A DNA stretch of 64,000 bases, from NCBI GenBank assembly GCA_009838075.1, contig VXSG01000050.1, positions 1-64,000 of the forward strand, written 5' to 3'. This DNA is from Boseongicola sp. SB0665_bin_10 (GTDB lineage Bacteria; Pseudomonadota; Alphaproteobacteria; Rhodobacterales; Rhodobacteraceae). Below the pieces are notes generated by a model. The model saw only the letters and a list, made by a program, of their open reading frames with translations, did not search any database and was not told the origin of the DNA. Each line of letters opens with the position of its first letter. Position 1 is the stretch's first letter. The translations under genes and the position numbers were made by a program. Of this stretch, positions 28,664 through 38,414 are shown in pieces.

Positions 28664-29545
28664 ATGAGTGAAGGTGCGACGTTCATCGGCGTGATCGGGG
28701 GAAGCGGAATCTACGAGATCGAGGGTCTCGAAGGCTCCGAGTGGGTCTTGGTCGAAAGTCCGTGGGGAATGCCGTCCGACCGAATCCTGACGGGGTCGAT
28801 GGCAGGCGTTCGAATGGCGTTTCTTCCCCGCCACGGGAGAGGACACGTTCATTCTCCCACGACCGTTCCGTACAGGGCGAACATGGACGCGCTGAAACGC
28901 ATTGGCGTGACGGATGTCGTCAGCGTATCGGCCTGTGGCTCGTTCCGGGAAGACATGGCGCCCGGCGAGTTCGTGATCGTTGACCAGTTCATTGACCGGA
29001 CGTTCGCACGTGACAAGAGCTTCTTTGGCGAAGGATGCGTCGCCCATGTTAGCGTGGCGCATCCGACCTGCGCGCGACTCGGAGCGGTGACGGCCGATGC
29101 TGCGGAGGCGGCTGGTGCGAGGGTGCACCGGGGCGGCACGTATCTGGCGATGGAGGGGCCGCAGTTCTCGACGCTTGCGGAATCGGTCATGTACCGGGAG
29201 CACTGGGGGTGCGACGTGATCGGGATGACGAACATGCCGGAAGCAAAGCTCGCGCGGGAAGCGGAGCTTTGCTACGCCTCGGTCGCCATGATCACGGACT
29301 ACGACAGCTGGCACCCGGATCATGGCGAGGTGGACGTGACAGAGATCATCAAGACCCTGGTGGGCAATGCCGAGAAGGGCCGCGCACTCGCAGCGGGGCT
29401 TCCCGGCCGGCTGGGCGCGTCCCGAATTCAGTGCCCTCACGGATGCGACCGGGCGCTGGAACATGCGGTGCTGACGCGGCCGGATGCGCGAGATCCGGGC
29501 GTCGTGGCCAGGCTTGATGCTGTCGCCGGCCGTGTGCTGAACTGA
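28664..29545 (+). CDS. mtnP: S-methyl-5'-thioadenosine phosphorylase
   Basis: MtnP cleaves methylthioadenosine with phosphate to adenine and methylthioribose 1-phosphate. The protein has 293 residues. Family motifs are IGVIGGSGIYEIEGL, FLPRHGRGHVHSPTTVPYRAN and AMEGPQFSTLAES, ending with IGMTNMPEAKLAREAE and the DYDSWH segment typical of MTA phosphorylases. ATG 28664 has GGGAG upstream. apt follows 57 bp later, so the adenine released here can be salvaged at once by the next enzyme. Confidence 0.95.
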   Translation: MSEGATFIGVIGGSGIYEIEGLEGSEWVLVESPWGMPSDRILTGSMAGVRMAFLPRHGRGHVHSPTTVPYRANMDALKRIGVTDVVSVSACGSFREDMAPGEFVIVDQFIDRTFARDKSFFGEGCVAHVSVAHPTCARLGAVTADAAEAAGARVHRGGTYLAMEGPQFSTLAESVMYREHWGCDVIGMTNMPEAKLAREAELCYASVAMITDYDSWHPDHGEVDVTEIIKTLVGNAEKGRALAAGLPGRLGASRIQCPHGCDRALEHAVLTRPDARDPGVVARLDAVAGRVLN

Positions 29546-29602
29546 ACGAATTGCGACCTGTCCGGCCGATCCGTGCAGCCGCACCACGAAACGGGATTGC
29601 CG

Positions 29603-30133
29603 ATGAAAGACATCAAGGACTACATCCGGACCATTGCGGACTTTCCCCATGAAGGAATCATGTTCCGCGACGTGACGACGCTCTTTTCGGATCCGCGCGG
29701 CCTGCGGATCTGCGTCGATCAGCTGCTGCATCCCTTTGCCGACCAGGAAATCGACAAGGTCGTGGCGCTTGAGGCGCGCGGGTTCATCATCGGGGGCGCG
29801 ATCGCGCATCAACTGTCGGTTGGGTTCGTGCCGGTGCGAAAGCAGGGCAAGCTGCCGGGCGCCACGCTCAGCCAGGACTACGAGCTGGAATACGGCGAGG
29901 GGGTCATGGAAATCCATGACGATGCCATAGATGCGGGCGAAAAGGTGCTCCTTGTCGACGACCTGCTCGCGACGGGAGGGACGGCCGAGGCCGGCATCAG
30001 GCTCATCGAACGCGTGGGCGGCGACATTGTCGGATGCAGTTTCATCATTGACTTGCCTGATCTGGGTGGGCGTCGCAGGCTGGAAGCGCTCGGGATGGAA
30101 ATCCACACGCTGTGCGAATTCGGCGGGGCATGA
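29603..30133 (+). CDS. apt: Adenine phosphoribosyltransferase
   Basis: Apt joins adenine and PRPP to give AMP. From ATG 29603 the protein has 176 residues, a typical size. The N terminus [18 protein letters not shown] and the PRPP-binding loop [14 protein letters not shown] are characteristic, as is [14 protein letters not shown]. An in-frame ATG at 29573 would add ten residues but has a poor context. It is placed downstream of mtnP in the methionine-salvage/purine-salvage pair. Confidence 0.95.
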   Translation: MKDIKDYIRTIADFPHEGIMFRDVTTLFSDPRGLRICVDQLLHPFADQEIDKVVALEARGFIIGGAIAHQLSVGFVPVRKQGKLPGATLSQDYELEYGEGVMEIHDDAIDAGEKVLLVDDLLATGGTAEAGIRLIERVGGDIVGCSFIIDLPDLGGRRRLEALGMEIHTLCEFGGA

Positions 30134-30225
30134 TGCGTGGAACCGCCGGTGCGGCGGCGTCGGGAGAAATCCCGGTCACCGAGACCTCCGGTCGGAAAAT
30201 CCGATGCGCACGGCAAGGCGAGCAC

Positions 30226-30260
30226 CCGACCGGGCGGCATCGAAACTTGTTCCCGGTCGG
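30226..30260. repeat. Inverted repeat upstream of leuC
   Basis: A perfect 9-bp inverted repeat, CCGACCGGG (30226-30234) and CCCGGTCGG (30252-30260), has a 17-nt loop. It lies in the 280-bp gap between apt and leuC, about 155 bp before the leuC start. It could end the apt transcript or be a hairpin in the leuC leader; no U-tract follows. Confidence 0.35.
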
Positions 30261-30415
30261 CAGGGGATGTAGTGTGTTCCATTATGCCCATGACGGACAT
30301 CAACATCCGGCGCTGGCGCCCGCAACGCGTTGCGGCAGCGCCACGCTGCGCGTTCCGGGCCGTCCTGGCATAGGCCAAATGCGCCCATGAATGCACGCAA
30401 TCCTTGCAGGGACGA

Positions 30416-31828
30416 ATGACCATGACCGCTCCACGCACTCTCTATGACAAGATCTGGGACGACCATGTCGCCCACGAGGCCGAGGACGGCACGTGCCGCC
30501 TTTACATCGATCGCCATCTTGTTCACGAGGTGACGAGCCCGCAGGCCTTCGAGGGGCTTCGAATTGCGGGCCGCAAGGTTCGGGCGCCGGAGAAGACGGT
30601 GGCCGTCCCGGACCACAACGTGCCAACCGACCCGACCCGCCTGGAGGGAATCAAGGACGAGCAGTCGCGGATCCAGGTCGAAGCCCTGCGCCAGAATGCC
30701 AGGGAGTTCGGCATCGAGCTCTACGACATCGACGACGACCGGCAGGGCATCGTTCACATCATCGGACCTGAGCAGGGCTGGACCCAGCCGGGCATGACGA
30801 TCGTGTGCGGGGACAGCCATACGGCAACGCATGGGGCCTTCGGGGCGCTGGCCCATGGGATCGGCACGTCCGAGGTTGAACATGTGCTTGCGACCCAGAC
30901 GCTGATCCAGAAGAAGTCGAGAAACATGCTGGTCGAGGTTGACGGCGACCTTGCTCCGGGCGTGACGGCCAAGGACATCACGCTTTCGATCATTGGCAGG
31001 ACAGGAACGGCCGGCGGAACGGGCCATGTGATCGAATATGCGGGCAGCGCAATCCGGAACCTGACCATGGAAGGCCGCATGACGGTCTGCAACATGGCGA
31101 TCGAGGGCGGCGCGCGCGCCGGGCTTGTCGCGCCCGACGTCAAGACCATCGACTACGTGAAGGGCCGCCCCAACGCGCCAAAGGGCGGGCAGTGGGAACT
31201 GGCGGTGACCTACTGGAACACCCTTCAATCCGACGAGGGCGCGCACTATGATCAAGTGGTCCGCATGGACGCGGCGGAGATTCCGCCCGTTGTCACCTGG
31301 GGCACGTCTCCGGAAGACGTGCTGCCGATCACGGGCGAAGTGCCGGATCCCGAGATCTTCGATGGTGGCAAGATCGAGGCTGCGCGTCGGTCGCTTGCCT
31401 ACATGGGCCTGACGCCCGGACAGAAGCTGAACGAGATCGAGATCGATACGGTGTTCATCGGATCCTGTACCAACGGCAGGATCGAGGATCTGCGAGAGGT
31501 CGCGAAGATCATGAAAGGTCGCAAGGTGAAGGACGGCCTGCGCGCAATGATCGTGCCGGGCTCCGGCCTGGTGCGGCTTCAGGCCGAGGAGGAGGGCATT
31601 GCCCAAAGGCTGCAGGAGGCCGGCTTCGAGTGGCGAATGGCCGGATGCTCGATGTGCCTTGGCATGAATCCCGACCAGCTCAGCCCCGGCGAGAGGTGCG
31701 CGTCGACGTCCAACCGGAACTTCGAGGGGCGGCAGGGCTACAAGGGCCGGACGCACCTCATGAGCCCTGCCATGGCCGCGGCCGCGGCGGTCACCGGTCG
31801 CCTGACAGACGTGCGCGACCTGATGTAG
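30416..31828 (+). CDS. leuC: 3-isopropylmalate dehydratase large subunit
   Basis: LeuC with LeuD isomerises 2- to 3-isopropylmalate in leucine synthesis and binds a [4Fe-4S] cluster. The protein has 470 residues. The N terminus [12 protein letters not shown], the [13 protein letters not shown] signature, and the cluster cysteines in [11 protein letters not shown] and [10 protein letters not shown] are all present. ATG 30416 and ATG 30422 are both possible; AGGGACG lies just before 30416. leuD follows after 111 bp. Confidence 0.96.
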   Translation: MTMTAPRTLYDKIWDDHVAHEAEDGTCRLYIDRHLVHEVTSPQAFEGLRIAGRKVRAPEKTVAVPDHNVPTDPTRLEGIKDEQSRIQVEALRQNAREFGIELYDIDDDRQGIVHIIGPEQGWTQPGMTIVCGDSHTATHGAFGALAHGIGTSEVEHVLATQTLIQKKSRNMLVEVDGDLAPGVTAKDITLSIIGRTGTAGGTGHVIEYAGSAIRNLTMEGRMTVCNMAIEGGARAGLVAPDVKTIDYVKGRPNAPKGGQWELAVTYWNTLQSDEGAHYDQVVRMDAAEIPPVVTWGTSPEDVLPITGEVPDPEIFDGGKIEAARRSLAYMGLTPGQKLNEIEIDTVFIGSCTNGRIEDLREVAKIMKGRKVKDGLRAMIVPGSGLVRLQAEEEGIAQRLQEAGFEWRMAGCSMCLGMNPDQLSPGERCASTSNRNFEGRQGYKGRTHLMSPAMAAAAAVTGRLTDVRDLM

Positions 31829-31939
31829 GCGCTTCGGCGTTCACCCCGGCCTCCTCTTTCTGCGGCCCGGACCTGGGGAACGCTTGCGCCAATTGAGGCG
31901 CTGGGGCAGAAAGGCGCGACCCGTGCAAGGAATGGATCG

Positions 31940-32548
31940 ATGGAAAAATTCACCAAGCTTTCCGGCGTTGCCGCGCCAATGCCGTTGGTCAACATCGACA
32001 CGGACATGATCATTCCGAAGCAGTTCCTGAAGACGATCAAGCGGACGGGTCTCGGCGCAAGCCTCTTTGACGAGATGCGGTTCGACCGCGACGGGAACGA
32101 GATCGGGGATTTCGTGTTGAACCTGCCGGCCTATCGCGAAGCCCGGGTCCTGGTTGCGGGCGACAACTTCGGCTGCGGTTCCAGCAGGGAGCACGCGCCC
32201 TGGGCGCTTCTCGACTTCGGCATTCGCTGCGTGATATCGACGAGCTTCGCGGACATCTTCTACAACAACTGCTTCAAGAACGGCATCTTGCCGATCAAGC
32301 TTCCGAAAGAGCAGGTGGACGCCCTCATGGAGGATGCCGAACGGGGCTCCAACGCACGGATGACGGTTGATCTCGAGGAGCAGACAATCACCGGATCGGA
32401 CGGGGAGGTGTACGGTTTCGAGATCGATCCGTTCAGGAAGCACTGCCTGTTGAACGGCCTTGACGACATTGGCCTGACAACCGAGACCGCGGCAGCTTCG
32501 ATAGACGCCTACGAGGCGAAGGCTGCTGAACGGCGGCCATGGCTTTGA
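31940..32548 (+). CDS. leuD: 3-isopropylmalate dehydratase small subunit
   Basis: LeuD is the swivel-domain partner of LeuC. The protein has 202 residues, the usual size. It has [16 protein letters not shown] at the N terminus and the substrate-binding loop [17 protein letters not shown]. The N-terminal start [13 protein letters not shown] is standard. It lies between leuC and two small genes that separate it from leuB. Confidence 0.96.
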   Translation: MEKFTKLSGVAAPMPLVNIDTDMIIPKQFLKTIKRTGLGASLFDEMRFDRDGNEIGDFVLNLPAYREARVLVAGDNFGCGSSREHAPWALLDFGIRCVISTSFADIFYNNCFKNGILPIKLPKEQVDALMEDAERGSNARMTVDLEEQTITGSDGEVYGFEIDPFRKHCLLNGLDDIGLTTETAAASIDAYEAKAAERRPWL

Positions 32549-32592
32549 ACCGTGCGCTCCTTAGGGCGCATGCTGTCGCGAGATTCGACACG

Positions 32593-33039
32593 ATGAGCAT
32601 TCGCCGTAACCCGCGGCGGAACTTTTGGCGGCAGGGCGGGGCCAGGAAACGGTTGGGAGCCGGCCTGGTGTTCGGGCAAGTCCTGTCGACACCGGCCACG
32701 CTGTCTCAGCCTGCACTTGCGGAGGATCTGCCAAGGTCGATTTCCTGCCATCGGGACGGCACCAACGCCAAGGACATCGAGACCTGCATGTCCCGCTTCA
32801 CCGCCGGCGCTGAAATGATCGATGTTTCCCGCACCATTGCGGGCCGGGACGCAATTCGGGCCTGGGCGCTGCGTGAGGTCATCCCCGGCGGCGAGACCCT
32901 CGGGCATCGCAGGATTCGGGAGCAGGGGACGGATTGCAACAAGACCGAAGTGAGCTGGCTGAGTTGGGTCGTTCACTACTCGTACTGGCGGAACGAGGCA
33001 GGCAAGATCTTCCGAATGTCGCTCCAGTACGCAGATTGA
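32593..33039 (+). CDS. Hypothetical exported protein, possible NTF2/SnoaL-like fold
   Basis: The protein has about 148 residues from ATG 32593. An N-terminal basic stretch (RRNPRRNFWRQGGARKR) and a weakly hydrophobic segment ending ALAED suggest a signal peptide cut near residue 44. The rest (IDVSRTIAGRDAIRAWALRE, ending FRMSLQYAD) reminds of small SnoaL/NTF2-like proteins, but the match is not strong. Two cysteines in the mature part could pair. An alternative start at 32539 overlaps the leuD stop by ten bases. It sits between leuD and an SDR gene with 8 bp to the next start, so it is likely part of the leu transcript. Confidence 0.55.
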   Translation: MSIRRNPRRNFWRQGGARKRLGAGLVFGQVLSTPATLSQPALAEDLPRSISCHRDGTNAKDIETCMSRFTAGAEMIDVSRTIAGRDAIRAWALREVIPGGETLGHRRIREQGTDCNKTEVSWLSWVVHYSYWRNEAGKIFRMSLQYAD

Positions 33040-33047
33040 GAGGGGCC

Positions 33048-33704
33048 ATGAGACGTGCGCTTGTGACCGGGGCCAATCGCGGCATAGGCCTTGCCATCGC
33101 CGAAGGACTGTCTGCCCGGGGACATGAGGTCCTGCTCGGCGCGCGGGACCTGGATGAAGGCAGAAGCGCGGCGCAACGGCTCGGCGCGGTCCCGGTTCAT
33201 CTGGACGTGGCAAGTCCGGACAGCATTGCACGTGCCGTCACGGAAGTGGGGCCCGTCGACATACTTGTCAACAACGCTGGCGTCCTGCCCTCGGGCGGCG
33301 TGCTGGACGAACCTGGCGATTTCACGGACTGCATGGACGTCATGGTTCGAGGACCGTTCCTTCTGATGCATCACCTGACCCCGCACATGGTCTCGCAGCG
33401 CTACGGCCGTGTCGTCAACGTCTCTTCAGGATGGGGGGCATTCTCGCGCGGTTTGGAGGGGCCGGGCGCGTACGGTGTTGCCAAGGCAGCACTCAACGCA
33501 TTGACGGTTTCCGCGGCACGGTCGCTGCCGGATGCGGTCAAGGTGAATGCGATGTGTCCGGGATGGGTTCGCACACGCATGGGCGGCGCGGGCGCAAGCC
33601 GATCACCGGAGGAAGGCGCGGAAACGGCAATCTGGCTGTCAACGCTTGACGAGGACGGTCCAACCGGCGGTTTCTTCAGGGACAGGCGCTCGATCGACTG
33701 GTGA
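33048..33704 (+). CDS. Short-chain dehydrogenase/reductase
   Basis: This 218-residue classical SDR has the coenzyme motif VTGANRGIGLAIAE (TGxxxGIG), NNAGVLPSGG, the catalytic Ser in VNVSSGWGAF and the YGVAKAAL Tyr-x3-Lys pair. It should oxidise or reduce a small alcohol/carbonyl with NAD(P)H. ATG 33048 follows AGAGGGG. It is encoded among leucine genes but has no known step there; gene order suggests chance co-transcription. Confidence 0.88.
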   Translation: MRRALVTGANRGIGLAIAEGLSARGHEVLLGARDLDEGRSAAQRLGAVPVHLDVASPDSIARAVTEVGPVDILVNNAGVLPSGGVLDEPGDFTDCMDVMVRGPFLLMHHLTPHMVSQRYGRVVNVSSGWGAFSRGLEGPGAYGVAKAALNALTVSAARSLPDAVKVNAMCPGWVRTRMGGAGASRSPEEGAETAIWLSTLDEDGPTGGFFRDRRSIDW

Positions 33705-34008
33705 GCGTGCCCTCTCGACCAAATGCGAAGATGCCGAAGGCCAGGACGGATTGCCGGATGCTTCAAATGGCCAAATGACCCTTGTCTAAGGTGCACGCGC
33801 CCCTGTCGGCACCGATCCGTTGACGGATGCTGGCGTGGCAGGAACGGCCGGGCAGCGCACTTCGTCCTGAGCCGCCCGCCCCTGACGGCGCGGTTGACAC
33901 TTTCGCCCGTGCCGACACACGTGTCGCGCCTGATTGCGGGCGGCGCTTGTTGACGCCGGATTTGCGCCGCGCTAGGCGGCACGAATCCAGTTCCAGGAGG
34001 GCATCTCG
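33705..34008. other. Non-coding gap before leuB
   Basis: About 300 bp without a gene. It includes a TTGACA (33894-33899) and an 8-bp palindrome ACACGTGT around 33918, either of which could belong to a leuB promoter/operator, but no matching -10 box is clear. Confidence 0.35.
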
Positions 34009-35115
34009 ATGAGCAACCCATTGATTCTCATTCTTCCCGGCGACGGCATCGGCCCCGAAGTCATGGCGGAAGTCCGCAAGATCATCGCGTGGTTCGGTGC
34101 AAATCGCGCCCTGGCCTTCGACGTGGGCGAGGATCTGGTGGGTGGCGCTGCCTATGACGCACACGGCGTGCCGTTGGCGGATGCCACCCTGGAGAGGGCG
34201 CAGGAGGCTGACGCCGTGCTTCTGGGAGCCGTTGGCGGTCCAAGCTACGACGAGCTTGACTTTCGGCTGAAGCCTGAACGGGGGTTGTTGAGGCTTCGCA
34301 AGGAGATGGATCTCTACGCCAACCTGCGCCCTGCGCAGTGCTTTGACGCGTTGGCGGAATTCTCCTCCCTGAAGGCGGACGTCGTTGGTGGCCTCGACAT
34401 AATGATTGTGCGTGAACTGACGGCAGGCGTCTATTTCGGCGAACCGCGCGGCATCGTGAAGGAAGGCAACGAGCGCGTCGGCATAAACACGCAACGCTAC
34501 ACGGAAAGCGAGATCGCGCGTGTCGCTCGCTCCGCGTTTGAACTGGCGCGGAAGAGATCCGGCAAGGTCTGCTCGATGGAAAAGGCCAACGTGATGGAGT
34601 CGGGCGTCCTTTGGCGCGAGGTCGTGACCGAGGTTCACGCCGCCGAGTATCCCGATGTCGAACTCAGCCACATGTATGCCGATGCGGGCGCGATGCAGCT
34701 GACGCGCTGGCCCAAGCAATTCGACGTCATCGTGACCGACAACCTGTTCGGGGATCTGTTGTCAGACCTTGCGGCGATGCTGACCGGCTCGCTCGGCATG
34801 CTGCCATCGGCATCGCTGGGCGCCCGGACGGAAGGCGGCCGCCCAAAGGCGCTCTACGAACCGGTGCACGGTTCGGCCCCGGACATTGCGGGGCAGGGCA
34901 AGGCCAATCCCGTTGCCTGCATCCTGAGCTTCGCGATGGCTCTCCGCTACAGCTTTGACAGGGGCGAGGAGGCGGCCCGTCTTGAACGAGCGGTCGAGGC
35001 AGTTCTGGCAGATGGCCTTCGCACGCCCGACCTCATGGGCCCCGAGGGCGGATCGCCGGTTTCCACTTCCGAGATGGGCGATGCGGTGGTCGCCAAGCTG
35101 AGTGCCGGCCTTTGA
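34009..35115 (+). CDS. leuB: 3-isopropylmalate dehydrogenase
   Basis: LeuB oxidises and decarboxylates 3-isopropylmalate with NAD+. The protein has 368 residues. [11 protein letters not shown] opens the protein, with [14 protein letters not shown] in the middle. The signature [14 protein letters not shown] carries the metal-binding Asp residues. The ATG at 34009 follows CAGGAGGGC, a strong site. The TTG start of the EamA exporter overlaps the leuB stop by four bases. Confidence 0.97.
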   Translation: MSNPLILILPGDGIGPEVMAEVRKIIAWFGANRALAFDVGEDLVGGAAYDAHGVPLADATLERAQEADAVLLGAVGGPSYDELDFRLKPERGLLRLRKEMDLYANLRPAQCFDALAEFSSLKADVVGGLDIMIVRELTAGVYFGEPRGIVKEGNERVGINTQRYTESEIARVARSAFELARKRSGKVCSMEKANVMESGVLWREVVTEVHAAEYPDVELSHMYADAGAMQLTRWPKQFDVIVTDNLFGDLLSDLAAMLTGSLGMLPSASLGARTEGGRPKALYEPVHGSAPDIAGQGKANPVACILSFAMALRYSFDRGEEAARLERAVEAVLADGLRTPDLMGPEGGSPVSTSEMGDAVVAKLSAGL

Positions 35116-36119
35116 GCGAGGCCAGGCAATCCAACCTCCCCGGAGTCCTTTTTGCAATCTTGGGGTTTGCCGCGTTTTCGACGCATGACGCCGTGATCAA
35201 GTTCCTCGGCGGCGGCTACGCACCGTTCCAGATCCTGTTTTTCAGCGTTCTGCTCAGCTTCCCATTCGCAACTCTCATGCTTCTGCGCGACAGGGAGGTG
35301 GGCACGCTCAGACCGCGGAATCCGCGTTGGGTGGCAATACGCACGGCTGCAGCCGTAGTGACCGCCGCTTCCGCGATCTTCGCGTTTTCGGTCCTTCCGA
35401 TCGCACAGGTCTACGCGTTCATCTTTGCGGCTCCGTTCCTGATCACCATCATGTCCATTCCGATGCTGGGTGAACGAGTCGGTGTCCATCGTTGGGCAGC
35501 TGTCCTGATCGGTCTTGCAGGCGTGCTGATTGTCCTGCGCCCTGGACTTGAGCCGCTGACAGCCGGACACGTCGCAGCCCTCACGGCGGCGGCCGGAAGT
35601 GCCCTGGTCTCGGTCATTACTCGGAAAGTCGGGCGCGAGGAACGTGCGGCCGTGCTCATGCTTTATCCGATGATGACCAATGTCGTGCTGATGGGCGCGA
35701 TTCTGCCCTTCGTCTATCGGCCGGTTCCGGTCGAGCACATGGGGCTCTTCGCCTTGGTTGCGATTCTCGGGTACTTTGGCGGGATATGCATAATTTCCGC
35801 CTACAAGTACGGGGATGCAGCGACCGTTGCGCCGGTTCAGTATTCGCAGATCATTTGGGGCGCGGGTCTGGGTCTGCTGTTCTTCGCCGAGGTGCCTGAC
35901 TTCATGACGGGATTGGGCGCGGCCGTGATCATCGCTTCCGGAATCTATGTCGTGATCCGGGAGAGCCTGGGCGGTCGCTCGGAAAACACGCCTGTGCTGC
36001 GCACCCGGACCCGAACTGGCGCGGCCTCCTCTCCAAACATTGGCGCCATGCTCCGGGCCCGGGCCGAGCGCACGGCACCTGGCCACGAGGCGCTTGCAAA
36101 GTCACGCAAAGCGGAGTAG
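35112..36119 (+). CDS. EamA/DMT-family transporter
   Basis: This 335-residue integral inner-membrane protein has about ten hydrophobic segments arranged as two EamA repeats; the first opens with [20 protein letters not shown] and the second contains [21 protein letters not shown] exporters move small metabolites such as amino acids. The long charged tail after residue 300 ([15 protein letters not shown]..) is cytoplasmic or disordered. Translation starts at TTG 35112, coupled to leuB, which hints at a role for a leucine-pathway metabolite, but this is a guess. tRNA-Pro begins 13 bp downstream. Confidence 0.85.
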   Translation: MSEARQSNLPGVLFAILGFAAFSTHDAVIKFLGGGYAPFQILFFSVLLSFPFATLMLLRDREVGTLRPRNPRWVAIRTAAAVVTAASAIFAFSVLPIAQVYAFIFAAPFLITIMSIPMLGERVGVHRWAAVLIGLAGVLIVLRPGLEPLTAGHVAALTAAAGSALVSVITRKVGREERAAVLMLYPMMTNVVLMGAILPFVYRPVPVEHMGLFALVAILGYFGGICIISAYKYGDAATVAPVQYSQIIWGAGLGLLFFAEVPDFMTGLGAAVIIASGIYVVIRESLGGRSENTPVLRTRTRTGAASSPNIGAMLRARAERTAPGHEALAKSRKAE

Positions 36120-36132
36120 TCCCGCCATTCGT

Positions 36133-36209
36133 CGGAGTGTAGCTCAGCCTGGTAGAGCACTGTCTTCGGGAGGCAGGGGTCGTGAGTTCGAATCTCGCCA
36201 CTCCGACCA
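36133..36209 (+). tRNA. tRNA-Pro, anticodon CGG
   Basis: This 77-nt cloverleaf has an encoded CCA. The acceptor CGGAGTG pairs with CACTCCG, and the anticodon stem CTGTC/GGCAG (one T-G wobble) encloses TTCGGGA, giving anticodon CGG. The T arm contains GAGTTCGAATCTC. It sits at the boundary between core genes and the less conserved cytochrome block. Confidence 0.94.
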
Positions 36210-36800
36210 ATGGAACAAGGCCCTTGGCCAATCCCCCGAAATCTGCCGTAACGATTCAGTGGCGAGGCGGATTGCGCCGGGCTCCCCTTGCACAGCCTGA
36301 CCACCCGCGATCCGGTTCGTCCCGCTTCGTCGCGGGTCCGGCATGTCTGCAGGCGATCCTTCGAGAGCCTGGCCACGGGGAAGCATTCCGGGGTCGGGCT
36401 TCAACCTATGGTTCAGGGCGGATTGGAAGATGGTATCCGTTCTCGTGCTGGTCGGCACGGGCTCTCGGGGCTTCCGCCCGTCAAGCCCCGCCCTTCAAGG
36501 AGGGACCGCTGACACGGTCTCGCGGACATTTTGCCATCCGGGAATCGAACTGGATTCTGCTGGCGGGAATGGTTGCCGGGCTGACAAAGCGTGCTGTCAG
36601 GTTTCGCCAGGTGATTTCTCGTAGTCGAGAATGCGGCATGTGAATTCTAGCCTGCGCGGAAATTTTGCAACCGACAGTCCCGCACCTGTCCAGACGATCA
36701 TCAGGACATCACGTTCCTGGACGGGCATTCGACGGAGCCGTCAATGCCTTGCGTTGCGAGAAGCATGTCACCTATTGGGGCGATCGCCTGCACATTCTTG
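36210..36800. other. Non-coding stretch after tRNA-Pro
   Basis: About 590 bp without a convincing coding sequence. No clear second copy of the tRNA 3' end was seen here and no integrase, so a tRNA-integrated island is not demonstrated. Confidence 0.5.
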
Positions 36801-37508
36801 TCAACCGCAGCAGCGTGCGGCCTGCTTCGGCGCCGGCTTGACAGACGATTCCGAAAAATCGGCCCCGCGGCCCAGGAACGTGCTTTCGCCCAGGTAGAAA
36901 TCCGAGAATCTCTCGCAAAAGTCCTTGGCAACCGACTTGGCGTAGAGACCGGTTTCCGCCAATGCCCCCTGCCAGGCCTGGACTTTGGGGTAGTCGGCCA
37001 GGAAATCGTGGCCCGAATGCTCTTTCACGATTAGTGCACGGTGCAACAGCGGCAACCAGGCGATATCGACATTCCCGAGCGTCTCGCCGCTAAAGAACGG
37101 GCCGTCACCGAGTTGCCTCTCGACCTTCTCGAAGGCCTTGGTCAGCTTGGCTTCCCGCTCCGCCAGGATTGCCTTGTCCTTGCTTTGCATGGTGCTGCAC
37201 TGGACCAGGTAGTGCTTTGATGCCTGGTGGCTCCATGCGCGATCTCTGGCCCTTTGAACCGGCGAGACATCGGCAACCAATGGCGGTGTCACCTCTTCGA
37301 TGTATTCGACGATTGCGTCGGACTCGAAGAGGGCGTCGCCATCTTCGGTAATCAGCACCGGCACCTGTCCGGTCGGCGAAATGTCGAGGAACCACTGCGG
37401 CTTGTTGCTGAGGCTGATGAACTCGATGTCGTAGGGGACGCTCTTGGCTTCCAAGAGTGCCGTCACGCGCTGGACGAACGGGCAGATCTTGAAACTCACG
37501 ATCTTCAT
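36801..37508 (-). CDS. Glutathione S-transferase family protein
   Basis: This 235-residue protein has a GST N-terminal thioredoxin fold. The segment KICPFVQRVTALLEAK has a Cys-Pro-Phe start of the kind found in omega/lambda-type GSTs. It also has the cis-Pro loop TGQVPVLI and the glutathione-binding ESDAIVEYI. The C-terminal helical domain ends in an extra tail, SSVKPAPKQAARCCG, with two adjacent cysteines. Such enzymes act as thiol transferases or dehydroascorbate reductases rather than classical conjugating GSTs. ATG 37508 is chosen from the family N terminus (MKIVSFKI); ATG 37511 is adjacent. It lies 470 bp downstream of the cytochrome c gene on the same strand. Confidence 0.85.
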   Translation of the reverse strand: MKIVSFKICPFVQRVTALLEAKSVPYDIEFISLSNKPQWFLDISPTGQVPVLITEDGDALFESDAIVEYIEEVTPPLVADVSPVQRARDRAWSHQASKHYLVQCSTMQSKDKAILAEREAKLTKAFEKVERQLGDGPFFSGETLGNVDIAWLPLLHRALIVKEHSGHDFLADYPKVQAWQGALAETGLYAKSVAKDFCERFSDFYLGESTFLGRGADFSESSVKPAPKQAARCCG

Positions 37509-37979
37509 CATCTCATCGATCCATTCAGGGTCTTGATCTGCAGGCATGACGGGCGGGGCGGAAAGAGACGAAGACAGCGGCAAATTGTCAAGCGCATTGC
37601 AAGATCTTGCCCGTCAGTCCGGGGAGCAGTCGCTTCCATTGCCTCGTTTCGGTGAGCGAACATTCCCGTTGCCGAGGACAGTTCGCGGACGTGAATTTCG
37701 ACCTGCACGACAGCAGAATGATGACTTCCCCTCAATGGCTCGAGAGACGTTGAGACATGAGAACACGGGATGCCTCGCCTGCCTTCGGCGCATTGTCACA
37801 GGAATCCAGGCTCACCATCGTCCAATGCACTCCCTCCAAACGACATGCCGGAGCGCCGGTCGGAGAGATAGGCCAGGTCGTTGATGCAACATCCTTTCGG
37901 GCCTCGCTCCCTTCTTCTGCGCTTGGGAAGTTCGACCTGATTTCGCATGGACGTCAATCCCGCAACCGTCCATGCAAGA
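37509..37979. other. Non-coding stretch between GST and cytochrome c genes
   Basis: About 470 bp without a recognisable gene; the short frames are Arg/Ser-rich and unlike proteins. It should contain the GST promoter and the 3' end of the cytochrome/oxidase operon. Confidence 0.45.
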
Positions 37980-38414
37980 CTACTGATGCGGCGGATTCCT
38001 GCCCGCCTGCAATTCCTGGACACGCTTGGGCCAGGTGGAGCGAATGTAGGCGAGGATGTTCCAGATTTCCTCTTCCGTGATGACATCCGCGAAACCTGGC
38101 ATCGCGCTCTTGAAATTGGTGATCCCCCTTTCCGCCAATGCACGTTCTCCGCCTGACGCCGTGTAGGCGTAGAGCAGTTGGTTGTCGTGGTGCCACGTAT
38201 GCCCGGTCTTGTCGTGCGGCGGGGCTGGGAGGGAGCCGTCTTCGTTCGGAGATCGCCAGTTTGGCTGCCCTTCAAGATTCGCCCCGTGACAGGAGGCGCA
38301 GTGTTCTCCGTAGAGGACCTGGCCCGAGCCGATGTCCCGATCATCGAGTTCATGACCGGCCAGGGCGAGGATTGGGAAGAGGAACGGCCCCAAGGTAGCG
38401 GCAAGCCTGATCAC
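37980..38414 (-). CDS. Small periplasmic c-type cytochrome
   Basis: This protein of about 144 residues is monohaem. A signal peptide is at the N terminus (VIRLAATLGPFLFPILALAG), then GQVLYGEHCASCHGANLEG with the CxxCH haem site near residue 43. The second half has the usual axial-Met region (FKSAMPGFADVITEEEI, WNILAYIRSTWP). It starts with GTG 38414, overlapping the multicopper oxidase stop by four bases (GTGA). This ties it to the oxidase as an electron donor or acceptor partner. Confidence 0.85.
   Translation of the reverse strand: MIRLAATLGPFLFPILALAGHELDDRDIGSGQVLYGEHCASCHGANLEGQPNWRSPNEDGSLPAPPHDKTGHTWHHDNQLLYAYTASGGERALAERGITNFKSAMPGFADVITEEEIWNILAYIRSTWPKRVQELQAGRNPPHQ

Noticed and set aside
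30134-30415. Leucine-rich leader peptide or attenuator before leuC
   Set aside because: No short frame with Leu codons followed by alternative hairpins and a U-run was found; only a single inverted repeat is clear.
36210-36643. Possible island integrase or attachment repeat after tRNA-Pro
   Set aside because: No integrase-like protein and no second copy of the tRNA 3' end was found by eye.
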